Positions 1 through 6,285 of a stretch of DNA of 22,302 bases are shown piece by piece (position 1 is the stretch's first letter; each line of letters starts with the position of its first letter). The stretch lies in assembly GCA_964455485.1 (NCBI GenBank), contig CAYVXT010000010.1:1-22302 (forward strand), given 5' to 3'. Both the position numbers and the translations under genes were made by a program. Below the pieces are notes generated by a model. That model did not search any database and was not told where the DNA came from. It saw only the letters and a list, made by a program, of their open reading frames with translations. This DNA comes from CAYVXT01 sp964455485 (GTDB taxonomy: Bacteria > Patescibacteriota > Minisyncoccia > Phycocordibacterales > WO2-35-19).

Positions 1-2
1 CA

Positions 3-161
3 ACAGGAATTTCTACCGGTCCCCATCTTCAATATGCCATGTTTGAAAATGGGTCACCTATTAATCCTCTAACTGCAGATTTCCCTCGTGGCGAAGCTGT
101 GTCTCAGACAGAAATAAACAACTTTCAAGCAACGAAAGGTGAATTTCAAGAGAGTTTATAA
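3..161 (+). CDS. M23 family peptidase, C-terminal fragment (gene starts before the window)
   Basis: An open frame enters from the left edge and ends at TAA 159-161, giving the last 52 residues. It reads GISTGPHLQYAMFENGSPIN and continues with P-L-T, which matches the C-terminal end of LytM/M23 peptidases (S-T-G-x-H-L-H-x-E, then N-G-x-x-[VI]-N-P). M23 enzymes are zinc endopeptidases that cut peptidoglycan cross-bridges outside the cytoplasm. The usual HxH pair reads H-L-Q here, so the residue that normally serves as the second-His zinc ligand is Gln. The protein may therefore be a non-catalytic LytM-like factor, as in EnvC/NlpD-type regulators. The rest of the active site lies outside the window. 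The family call is fairly firm; activity is uncertain. Confidence 0.7.
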   Translation, partial: TGISTGPHLQYAMFENGSPINPLTADFPRGEAVSQTEINNFQATKGEFQESL

Positions 162-424
162 CTTCCTTCCCATAGCTTAGATTATTTACTAGATGTAGTG
201 AGTTCAGTGGTGGGGTAACAATCTTTGAAGCTTGGAATGTAAATCGTTGCATCGTCGATTCGCTCAAATATCGTCCTAACGCGCGCGACCACGCGACCCA
301 CGAATTTTTAAGGAGGGAAGCGACTATAAAAATTCAGTGTCCTGAGCGTAGCGAAGGGCAAAGAATTTATAAACACCCTTATTTTAAGGCCCAAAATAGG
401 CCTATTTTCATTGCATTTAAAACC
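162..424. other. intergenic region with one hairpin-forming repeat unit
   Basis: No convincing gene is seen here. A minus-strand frame (61-267) overlaps the M23 end and has no SD or family resemblance. The stretch holds a CG-rich patch around 279-305 and an imperfect palindrome at 338-360. The promoter of the next gene begins at 425. Confidence 0.5.
338..360. repeat. imperfect palindrome with CCTGAGCGTAGCGAAGG core
   Basis: The arms pair T338-A360, G-C, T-G wobble, C-G, C-G, T-A, two G-A mismatches in tandem, then G-C and C-G around a GTA loop. Tandem G-A pairs inside an otherwise paired stem are typical of a structured nucleic acid. I recall similar CCTGAGC...GCGAAGG units as dispersed extragenic repeats in other genomes. 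Only one copy is seen in this window. Confidence 0.45.
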
Positions 425-453
425 TTGACTTTTATGTTGTGAAGGTGTATAAT
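425..453 (+). promoter_or_regulatory. sigma70-type promoter for the secreted protein at 481
   Basis: -35 TTGACT (425-430), a 17-base spacer and -10 TATAAT (448-453). Transcription should start near 460. An SD-like AGGAG follows at 465-469, 11 bases before the ATG at 481. Confidence 0.8.
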
Positions 454-480
454 ATAGGCAGAATAGGAGCTCCATAACAG

Positions 481-999
481 ATGCGTTTAATCATTAGTTT
501 GCTCGTAGTTTTTACTCTTGCGTTCTCCGCCTTCGGGCAGGAAAAGCAAGGGAAACCGGAAGAGAAGAGCGGGATGGTGTGGTACTGGTTCGACGGCGCC
601 AAGAAGTGCAACGTCGAGTGGGATACCGCGTCCTCCGAGCGCGAGAAGGCATTCGCAGCCCTCGCCGAGAAAGTAAAGGAAGGCGACCGAAACAAGATCC
701 GGCTATACATGGGCAAGATCAACGACGCCCAGTTCAAGATCTCGATGGCGTGGGCCTGCGGAAGCGACTACTCTCGCAACTTGGAAAAGGAAGCGGGCGC
801 AGCACTGAACAACAGTGGCAGTATTCTCGACACCACTGGCAAGATGACTGAAGCGGAGTACGACGAAGCTATGGCTCTCGTCAAAACTCTGCGCAAGAAG
901 ATCGAAGGACGACCGCTCACTGTCACCCAGCAGAAAATCTGGGACGACGCAGTGAAAACAAGCGGCGTCGACCCCGAGTTCTACAAGCTGGACAATTGA
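481..999 (+). CDS. secreted protein of unknown function (172 aa, two Cys)
   Basis: The N-terminus is a classic signal peptide: M-R-L, a hydrophobic core to about residue 17 and a likely cut after A-F-G (residue 19). The mature part is charged and mostly helical, with two cysteines (C43, C93) that could form a disulfide after export. The start is supported by the promoter at 425-453 and AGGAG at 465-469. Base composition is unlike the neighbours: 37 of 60 bases in 601-660 are G or C, against 17 of 60 in 18421-18480. That points to transfer from a GC-richer source. The protein shows faint resemblance to the secreted protein at 2190-2684 (S-M-A-x-x-C-G-S-D against S-M-A-F-G-A-D; G-K-M-T-E-A-E-Y against G-R-I-S-E-F-E-Y). 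No known family is recognised. Confidence 0.75.
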   Translation: MRLIISLLVVFTLAFSAFGQEKQGKPEEKSGMVWYWFDGAKKCNVEWDTASSEREKAFAALAEKVKEGDRNKIRLYMGKINDAQFKISMAWACGSDYSRNLEKEAGAALNNSGSILDTTGKMTEAEYDEAMALVKTLRKKIEGRPLTVTQQKIWDDAVKTSGVDPEFYKLDN

Positions 1000-1012
1000 C
1001 GCATCTGTCCAT

Positions 1013-1040
1013 GAGGCTAACACCATGTCGTGTTGGCCTC
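1013..1040 (+). terminator. stable hairpin after the 481-999 gene
   Basis: GAGGCTAACAC (1013-1023) pairs with GTGTTGGCCTC (1030-1040), an 11-bp stem with one G-T pair and a six-base loop. No T-run follows. It may be a 3' mRNA-stabilising hairpin or a weak terminator. Confidence 0.45.
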
Positions 1041-1120
1041 CTGATCTGGACTCACGAATGAAGTTTATTCGCGAGCCAAGAGACAGGAAAGAAAGTTCTT
1101 TGGAATAAGGATAATAATTT

Positions 1121-1528
1121 ATGGCAGAGGATAAGCATGTCCAATTGTGGGAGACACCCGCAACCGAGTTTCTCACTGCGGTGAACGAAACGCTCGGGGG
1201 CGAGCACAAGTTCACTCAACTCATCGACATGATTTTTGTCGGAACCTGTTCGCGTGGCCACGGCCGTGGATTCTTCCAGCTTACTGCCCGAGAGTTCGGA
1301 AATTTGCAGGAAGGTCATTTCGGACCCATCCTCAAGAGGAACCCGGAAGCCAAGACCATACTGGTTATCAGCGAATGCTGTGGCCAGTACCACGAACACT
1401 TTCAGGAAGCTCTTCGACTCGAGCATCCTGAAATCACCTGGGTATTCCCTGAGCATAGCGACTACTGCGACCACAAAACAGTAGAGAAGGTCGCTCGAGA
1501 CCTCATCAATGCCAAGTTGTTGTCATAA
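1121..1528 (+). CDS. hypothetical Cys/His-rich cytoplasmic protein (135 aa)
   Basis: No family is recognised. The protein has no signal peptide or membrane segment. Predicted beta strands (T-I-L-V-I-S-E at 79-85, I-T-W-V-F-P at 105-110) alternate with helices, suggesting a small alpha/beta fold. Cys and His cluster in two places: C43 with H47, and C86, C87, H91, H93, H112, C116, H118. Such a cluster could bind a metal or form a thiol site; this is inference. The SD is AAGGA at about 1107-1111, nine bases before the ATG. Codon use is GC-rich like the 481 gene and unlike the core genes. A T-tailed hairpin at 1572-1600 ends the unit. Confidence 0.65.
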   Translation: MAEDKHVQLWETPATEFLTAVNETLGGEHKFTQLIDMIFVGTCSRGHGRGFFQLTAREFGNLQEGHFGPILKRNPEAKTILVISECCGQYHEHFQEALRLEHPEITWVFPEHSDYCDHKTVEKVARDLINAKLLS

Positions 1529-1571
1529 ATTACATCGCTCCCACGGACAAAATCCGGTGGAAGGTGGTGAA

Positions 1572-1600
1572 CCCCGCACTCATGGTGGTGCGGGGATTTT
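1572..1600 (+). terminator. intrinsic terminator
   Basis: CCCCGCAC (1572-1579) and GTGCGGGG (1588-1595) form a perfect 8-bp GC stem with an eight-base loop, followed by ATTTTG. It lies after the 1121 gene and directly before the promoter of the next one. Confidence 0.8.
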
Positions 1601-1608
1601 GTTATAAT
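1600..1608 (+). promoter_or_regulatory. extended -10 promoter, leaderless configuration
   Basis: TGt-TATAAT (1600-1608) is followed by exactly six bases and then ATG 1615. The expected transcription start falls on or next to the A of the start codon, so the mRNA would have no leader. Confidence 0.6.
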
Positions 1609-1614
1609 TACTAC

Positions 1615-2154
1615 ATGAAAAATTATTTTGTTGGTACGAAAGATCATCCTCAACATGTTTCAGTTGGAGCAATGCTAATAAACAATGGTGTAGCGGGTTC
1701 ACCACAAGATAAAAACAAGATATGCTGTCACCACTTTACTCCCGATTTGATGGGCGGATATTGGCCTGATTTAGGGCTAAAAGATTTCTATTTGCTAATG
1801 CGCAAAACTTTGCATATTGGTGAGTCTCTCGAACAGGCGGTCAAGAGAGGTTTGATGGAAGAATTTGGAGCAGAAGGAGAAATTTTAGATTATATAGGAT
1901 CAATAAAATCAAAGTTTAGACACAAAGAAGGAGAGAGTGAAGTTGAAAAGACAACTCTGTATTTCGTTTGTAAATTAGTTTCAAAAGATGAAAGTAAGAG
2001 GAATAACTCTGATATTGAAGGTAAAACAAAAATAGAATGGTGTACAGCAGAATTTTTAATACCTAAAATGAAAGAACAAGGACACAAGTATGGCAGGGAA
2101 GATGTAGATGAGTCAGAAATTTTGGAGAAATATTTGAGGATTGAACAAAAATAA
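1615..2154 (+). CDS. Nudix hydrolase-like protein with degenerate Nudix box
   Basis: Residues 70-86 read G-E-S-L-E-Q-A-V-K-R-G-L-M-E-E-F-G-A, which aligns with the Nudix box E-x7-R-E-U-x-E-E-x-G-U. The Glu after the Arg is Gly79, and the Gly expected six residues before E70 is a Lys. The metal-binding Glu pair E82/E83 and G85 remain. Nudix enzymes hydrolyse nucleoside diphosphates linked to another group. Here catalysis may be altered, or the protein may only bind nucleotide. The upstream part (G-x-x-D-H-P-Q-H-V-S-V-G-A-M) suits the first Nudix strand. I chose ATG 1615 over the in-frame GTG at 1564 because the longer frame runs through the terminator hairpin and the promoter. The gene is 179 aa, AT-rich like the core genes, and lacks an SD. 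Confidence 0.7.
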   Translation: MKNYFVGTKDHPQHVSVGAMLINNGVAGSPQDKNKICCHHFTPDLMGGYWPDLGLKDFYLLMRKTLHIGESLEQAVKRGLMEEFGAEGEILDYIGSIKSKFRHKEGESEVEKTTLYFVCKLVSKDESKRNNSDIEGKTKIEWCTAEFLIPKMKEQGHKYGREDVDESEILEKYLRIEQK

Positions 2155-2189
2155 TGAATATGTCATGATTTTGAGAGGGGGTGGGAGCG

Positions 2190-2684
2190 ATGAGAATGCT
2201 CTCTCTTTTCTTTCTTTTTACCCTTGGCGCTTTTGGAAGCGACAAGGAAGATTTGAAACTCTTTGCGGAAATGTGCAGGAAAGACATTTCTATTGCGTCA
2301 CTGTATGCATTTGGTGATGCAAAAATGATGGTCAATAGCCTTGCGGTCAGCATGGCGTTTGGTGCGGACTGGAGGGTGGTCCAAGAACAAATCAAAGAGA
2401 TTGATGAATATAGGGCTCGAGTAAAGGCGAACAAGTCTCTCCTAGAGCCGTGCATTTTACCGCTTAAGGCTGAGGCTCTGGGTCTTTATTTTGAGCGAGG
2501 GGGACGCATCAGCGAGTTTGAATACTTAGATCTGGTGACCGTGGTCATGCTTGCTCGATACCTAAGGGATAGTTACCCAGATCTGGACAAAGGAGATGAG
2601 GCAGTCCTCAATCAAGCCATGAGTTTTGTTGCCACAAACCGGATTGTTCCGTCAGTGGCATCACGCAAGAGATCGGACAAGTGA
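2190..2684 (+). CDS. secreted protein of unknown function (164 aa, two Cys)
   Basis: A signal peptide covers residues 1-16 (M-R-M-L-S-L-F-F-L-F-T-L-G-A-F-G) and the mature part is helical and charged, with C29 and C88. ATG 2190 is preferred over GTG 2181 because a purine-rich SD (GAGAGGGGG, 2172-2180) sits nine bases upstream. The A-F-G cleavage region, two cysteines, size and short matching stretches link it to the secreted protein at 481-999, so the two may be diverged paralogs. A strong terminator follows at 2693-2725. The C-terminus ends in a basic patch (S-R-K-R-S-D-K). No known family is recognised. Confidence 0.7.
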   Translation: MRMLSLFFLFTLGAFGSDKEDLKLFAEMCRKDISIASLYAFGDAKMMVNSLAVSMAFGADWRVVQEQIKEIDEYRARVKANKSLLEPCILPLKAEALGLYFERGGRISEFEYLDLVTVVMLARYLRDSYPDLDKGDEAVLNQAMSFVATNRIVPSVASRKRSDK

Positions 2685-2692
2685 ATCGTGAC

Positions 2693-2725
2693 AAGAGGCT
2701 GGTGACCCCAGCCTCTTTCGTTTTT
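2693..2725 (+). terminator. intrinsic terminator
   Basis: AAGAGGCTGG (2693-2702) and CCAGCCTCTT (2708-2717) form a perfect 10-bp stem with a TGACC loop, followed by TCGTTTTT. It ends the 2190-2684 gene. Confidence 0.85.
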
Positions 2726-2726
2726 A

Positions 2727-2742
2727 TATAATGTGCTATAGT
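2727..2742 (+). promoter_or_regulatory. two overlapping -10 elements before the DUF1653 gene
   Basis: TATAAT (2727-2732) would give a start near 2739, two bases before GTG 2741. TGc-TATAGT (2734-2742) is an extended -10 with a start near 2749. The choice between them decides which GTG (2741, 2747 or 2759) begins the protein. Confidence 0.5.
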
Positions 2743-3187
2743 GCGAGTGGAGGGGGTTGTGCTAGGCATATACCAACATTTCGAGGGCAAACTGTACTTT
2801 GTTTTAGGGGAGGTACATAACAAGAATAGTCCAACAGACTGCAGCTGTGTTCTTGTTATGTACCACCCGCTCTATCATTGTGAAAACATGCAGTGGAGGT
2901 GGTCTCGAGTCGAGGAGTTCAATCAGATTGTAGAGAGGGGTGAATATTGCGGTCCTCAATTTGTGCATTTGTGCAATTGGGAACTTCCAAACATTTTACC
3001 TGGCTGCATCTGGCTTGACCCAAGAAAAAAGATCGGTAATGGACACGGTACATGGGTCACTATAAAAGAAGTGAGGCAGGATCCATGCCGAGTATTGGTC
3101 GCTGATACTCAAACAGGACCAGTAATGTCAACGATCGCTCTCAGCGACCTAAGACTTTTTCATTTGTATTCCCATAAAGCGCCGTAA
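2741..3187 (+). CDS. DUF1653 domain protein with an extra C-terminal region
   Basis: Residues 9-65 match the DUF1653 pattern: G-I-Y-Q-H-F-E-G-K-x-Y-x-V-L-G, later V-x-Y-H-P-L-Y, then W-x-W-S-R-V-E-E-F. DUF1653 is a small domain of unknown role found mostly as a free-standing protein of about 70 residues. Here about 80 residues follow, with G-P-Q-F-V-H-L-C-N-W-E and W-V-T-I-K-E-V motifs that I cannot assign. The start is uncertain: GTG 2741, 2747 and 2759 are all in frame and all precede the domain. A GGAGGGGG run (2749-2756) is too close to GTG 2759 for a normal SD. The stop codon TAA (3185-3187) lies inside the loop of the terminator hairpin. Confidence 0.75.
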   Translation: MRVEGVVLGIYQHFEGKLYFVLGEVHNKNSPTDCSCVLVMYHPLYHCENMQWRWSRVEEFNQIVERGEYCGPQFVHLCNWELPNILPGCIWLDPRKKIGNGHGTWVTIKEVRQDPCRVLVADTQTGPVMSTIALSDLRLFHLYSHKAP

Positions 3188-3197
3188 GGCGCTTTTG
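3176..3197 (+). terminator. intrinsic terminator overlapping the stop codon
   Basis: AAAGCGCC (3176-3183) and GGCGCTTT (3188-3195) pair around a GTAA loop and are followed by TGTTGTTT. The TAA stop of the DUF1653 gene is in the loop, so terminating ribosomes would cover the hairpin. Confidence 0.8.
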
Positions 3198-3212
3198 TTG
3201 TTTAGGAATGGT

Positions 3213-3221
3213 TGATATAAT
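3213..3221 (+). promoter_or_regulatory. extended -10 promoter, leaderless configuration
   Basis: TGa-TATAAT (3213-3221), then six bases, then ATG 3228. The spacing is the same as at 1600-1615 and 7297-7312. Confidence 0.6.
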
Positions 3222-3227
3222 TTTTAT

Positions 3228-3677
3228 ATGATTTCAAAAATAGATTCGTTCTTGATCAACTTTTTTAAAAAAGCTTGGATGCCGGTGTCTAGGTTTGCTT
3301 TGTTTGTGGTCTTCTTTTGGTTTGGAGCGCTTAAAGTTATTGGACTAAGTCCTGCATCACAGGTAGTGCAAAATCTTTTCAACGAGACAATGCCAATAAT
3401 GGAATTTTCTACTTTCATAGTATTGTTCGGACTTTTTGAATGTTTAATCGGCATTTTATTTTTAATAAAAGGTGCAGAGAGGGCAGTAATACCACTTTTA
3501 TTTATACACATGGTTACAACAGCAGGTCCACTAGTTTTGCTCACAGGTGAGACTTGGTCAGGCATGATGGTACCAACTCTGGAGGGACAATACATAATCA
3601 AAAATTTGGTAATCATAGCTACAGCCATAGGTATAGCCGCAAATTTGGTGCCACTAAAGTCAAAAAATAGGGAATAG
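3228..3677 (+). CDS. DoxX/YkgB-like integral membrane protein
   Basis: A 149-residue protein with about four membrane helices: residues 20-40 (F-A-L-F-V-V-F-F-W-F-G-A), 60-82, 86-105 and 122-142. The motif R-F-x-x-F-x-V-F-F-W-F-G-x-L-K-V in helix 1 and E-G-Q-Y-I-I-K-N-L before helix 4 fit the DoxX superfamily, in particular the YkgB/DUF417 branch. These are small inner-membrane proteins of poorly known role, some tied to redox or thiosulfate metabolism. No substrate can be read from the sequence. The ATG is fixed by the -10 box six bases upstream; there is no SD. The next gene starts 136 bases later, so this is probably a single-gene unit. Confidence 0.7.
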   Translation: MISKIDSFLINFFKKAWMPVSRFALFVVFFWFGALKVIGLSPASQVVQNLFNETMPIMEFSTFIVLFGLFECLIGILFLIKGAERAVIPLLFIHMVTTAGPLVLLTGETWSGMMVPTLEGQYIIKNLVIIATAIGIAANLVPLKSKNRE

Positions 3678-3813
3678 GTTTAGATATAAATAAGGTTTGT
3701 GCTTTGTCTTTGCTTGTATAAATACACAAAATAGACAATCCACAAAATACATATGCGAATGGTTAAAAACTACTATAAAATGAAGTATAAGAATTTATCA
3801 TTCATACAAATAC

Positions 3814-4083
3814 ATGGAACCAACAAGCCAAGACGACTACAAGATGATACTTACAGAAATAATTCAGAAACAAATCGTGATACTCGGTCCACAAATCGCT
3901 GTTTTGAAGGCGCGTAATGTACCTGGTCTTATAGTCGATGATCAAGGAAAGGTGTCAGACATCAAAGGTCAAGAGTCTGATGTTTTACAAAAACTTATAG
4001 ATGAATATGTAGCACTATCTGGCGAGATTGTTCGCAATGCAGTCAATTCAATCTTTGAAAAATATCCTTCAATTAAACATTAA
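3814..4083 (+). CDS. hypothetical small protein (89 aa)
   Basis: No family is recognised. The protein is mostly helical and amphipathic, with no signal peptide. A central stretch (G-P-Q-I-A-V-L-K-A-R-N-V-P-G-L) is followed by V-D-D-Q-G-K-V and a second helix (L-Q-K-L-I-D-E-Y-V-A-L-S-G-E). The form suggests a helical-hairpin protein. It starts 21 bases before the membrane protein at 4105 and is probably the first gene of the sensor-kinase operon (3814-6693). No SD is visible before the ATG. Confidence 0.65.
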   Translation: MEPTSQDDYKMILTEIIQKQIVILGPQIAVLKARNVPGLIVDDQGKVSDIKGQESDVLQKLIDEYVALSGEIVRNAVNSIFEKYPSIKH

Positions 4084-4104
4084 TCAACGCTTAACAATAT
4101 TTAA

Positions 4105-4500
4105 ATGAAACTTCTTAAGTATTTTCCGCTAGTGCTACCTGCAGTTCCGGTAATTGCTTTGGCTCAAATCAGAGAAGCTGCAGTTTCTAGCGACAGCGTA
4201 GCCTACGCTTCCGTGTTTGCAGGAGATTTCTCTCTCTTGCTCTCTATAGTGATAGGTATAATAGCTACATTTTTTGTTTTCCGTGCAGCTGGTAAAATGG
4301 GAGGTGGTTTGTTTGGGTCCGTTTTAAACTATATTGGTACAGGTATGGTGTTGGTGGTGGTGGGTACTATAGCCACAATAATTGATACTTGGTTTACCGC
4401 ACTCTGGTACAGTGTCATAAATACAATATTCTTTGCCCTCGGATATATCTTTATGGTGGTAGGGGCAAACAAACTTCTTAAAGGCATAATGACAAATTAA
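4105..4500 (+). CDS. four-helix membrane protein fused in layout to the histidine kinase gene
   Basis: The 131-residue product has an N-terminal hydrophobic segment (residues 5-21, possibly a signal anchor) and three more helices at about 44-62, 72-92 and 98-122. Helix 3 is glycine-rich (M-G-G-G-L-F-G). No catalytic motif is seen. Its TAA stop (4498-4500) is directly followed by the ATG of the kinase at 4501 with no gap, so the two are almost surely co-translated. A plausible role is a membrane partner or sensor for the kinase, which has only one membrane helix of its own; this is inference. It starts with T-T-T-A-A-ATG and no SD. Confidence 0.65.
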   Translation: MKLLKYFPLVLPAVPVIALAQIREAAVSSDSVAYASVFAGDFSLLLSIVIGIIATFFVFRAAGKMGGGLFGSVLNYIGTGMVLVVVGTIATIIDTWFTALWYSVINTIFFALGYIFMVVGANKLLKGIMTN

Positions 4501-6246
4501 ATGGAAAGTGCGCTTGTCATAAGCGCTGTTTTGGCCGGGATCGTATTGTGTCTCGCTTATATTTGTTTTTACTTTTATCGCTATGCTAAGGCGCGTGATT
4601 TGGACATGGCAAAAAGTAAAGAAGAATCGACGCGTCGATTGTACGAACTTGCTATTTTGAAGGAGCTTGGTGAAAGGATAGGATACTCACTAAATGTAGA
4701 GGAAATTTTACGCATAATCACAGGATCGTTAAAACAGTTTATTGATTATTCTGCTGTAGGTTATATTGTAGTCTCTCCTGAAAGACTTAAAGTAAATACT
4801 CATGTAGATCGTCCTGTCAGCAGAACATTTTTAGATGAAATGCGTTCAAGGATGGTAGCCTCCCTCTCAGCTCTTACGAGTAAAACATACGAAAATATTC
4901 CAGTTGATGAAGTGCTGACTGGTGCAATAGTACTCGATGAGCTCACAGAAAAAATTGGATCGTTTTTCAATATCCCACTCGTTATAGGTGGCAACATCGC
5001 GGGAGTTTTGACCATTGCACATACTAAGCAAGGTCTCTACAACGAAGCCGACATGACCATTTTGTATAAAATTACCAATCAGGCCTCCCAAGCTGTTTCG
5101 AGGTTGCAAGAGGTGGTAAAGATAGAGCAGGGCAAGTTGAATGCCATGGTAGAAAGCATGGGTGATGGAGTGCTAATGGTAGATACTGAGTATCGTATTT
5201 TGGTGGCAAACCCGGCGGTAAAAAAAATAATCAAATATTCTAAGGAAGGCGACATTTCTGTTTTTGACTTTATCGATGCTTTAGGAGGCAAATTCGATAT
5301 TCATGGCAGGCTTGAAGAGGCTTTGATAAAAAAGAAAGAATATTTGTCTCCTCGTATCAATATTGAAGATAATTTTTATGAGATTGGGGTGTACCCGGTT
5401 TCTCATAGTATTGAACGCAAAGGTGACACCGTATTGGGAGCCGTGGTGGTATTTCGCGATATAACACGAGATATAGAATTAGAAAGAGTAAGGGAAGAAT
5501 TTACTTCTATGATTGTGCACGAACTCAGAAGTCCACTCGATGGAATTAAAAAGATAATAGAACTTACTCTTGGAGGAAACATAGAGATTGGTTCAGATAA
5601 ATTTAAGGAGTATATGAATATGGCGCACCAAAGTTCGTCTTCGATGCTTGAGTTGGTAAACGATATCCTTGATCTCTCAAAATTACAGGCTGGCAAATTT
5701 GAAATCAGAAAAGAAGAGGCAAGTATCAAAGAAGTTGTCGAAAATAGGGTGGCATTTTACAAAATATCTGCTGACTCCAGAAATATTGCCTTGACCGCCA
5801 ATATTGGAAAGGTTTCCCCATTGTCTATGTTTGACCCTCAGGCGGTGAAGCAGATTTTAAATAATTTCATTTCAAATGCTCTCAAGTTTACCTCATCAGG
5901 AGGGGCGGTACTCTTGTCTGTATTTGAAACTGGACCAACTCCAGCAACACCAGAAATAGACAGGGAAAAATTTGGATCGTTTCCTGATTCAAACATGATT
6001 AAGGCTGATCAGCCGGGTCTGTGTGTTGTAGTTTCAGATACAGGTGTCGGTATACCACAAGAGAGCTTAAAAGAGCTTTTCCATACTTATAAACAGGCGG
6101 GCACTTCTCCCGTAGATAAAGAAAACAAGGGTACAGGGCTAGGTTTGGTAATCGCAAAAGGTATTGTGGAAGCACATGGCGGCAAGATAGGGGTGTCGTC
6201 CAAGGAGGGTCAAGGCACAAGCTTCTTCTTTACTATACCTTTATAG
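4501..6246 (+). CDS. sensor histidine kinase (TM-GAF-PAS-HisKA-HATPase_c)
   Basis: The 581-residue protein has one N-terminal membrane helix (about 4-27) and then a GAF-like domain (about 50-205) with I-P-L-V-I-G-G-N-I-A-G-V-L. A PAS-like domain follows (about 212-325; G-V-L-M-V-D-T-E-Y-R-I-L-V-A-N-P-A) and then a dimerisation domain with the phosphorylated His340 in M-I-V-H-E-L-R-S-P-L-D-G-I. The ATPase domain has the N box (N-N-F-I-S-N-A-L-K-F-T, about 454-464), G1 (D-T-G-V-G-I, 513-518) and G2 (G-T-G-L-G-L, 544-549). All motifs look intact, so it should autophosphorylate and pass phosphate to the regulator encoded next. There is no HAMP domain and no extracellular sensor loop, so the signal is probably cytoplasmic or comes through the preceding membrane protein. 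Confidence 0.92.
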   Translation: MESALVISAVLAGIVLCLAYICFYFYRYAKARDLDMAKSKEESTRRLYELAILKELGERIGYSLNVEEILRIITGSLKQFIDYSAVGYIVVSPERLKVNTHVDRPVSRTFLDEMRSRMVASLSALTSKTYENIPVDEVLTGAIVLDELTEKIGSFFNIPLVIGGNIAGVLTIAHTKQGLYNEADMTILYKITNQASQAVSRLQEVVKIEQGKLNAMVESMGDGVLMVDTEYRILVANPAVKKIIKYSKEGDISVFDFIDALGGKFDIHGRLEEALIKKKEYLSPRINIEDNFYEIGVYPVSHSIERKGDTVLGAVVVFRDITRDIELERVREEFTSMIVHELRSPLDGIKKIIELTLGGNIEIGSDKFKEYMNMAHQSSSSMLELVNDILDLSKLQAGKFEIRKEEASIKEVVENRVAFYKISADSRNIALTANIGKVSPLSMFDPQAVKQILNNFISNALKFTSSGGAVLLSVFETGPTPATPEIDREKFGSFPDSNMIKADQPGLCVVVSDTGVGIPQESLKELFHTYKQAGTSPVDKENKGTGLGLVIAKGIVEAHGGKIGVSSKEGQGTSFFFTIPL

Positions 6247-6285
6247 ATGTTAAAATTAGAGCATCTTATTCTTAACATTCGCAAC

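Noticed and set aside
61..267. Minus-strand 68-residue open frame
   Set aside because: It overlaps the end of the M23 gene, has no SD or promoter, and resembles no family.
338..453. Possible riboswitch before the 481 gene
   Set aside because: The palindrome lies upstream of the promoter and so is not part of that mRNA.
1564..1614. Longer N-terminus for the Nudix-like gene
   Set aside because: The extension translates the terminator hairpin and the -10 box; the normal fold starts at 1615.
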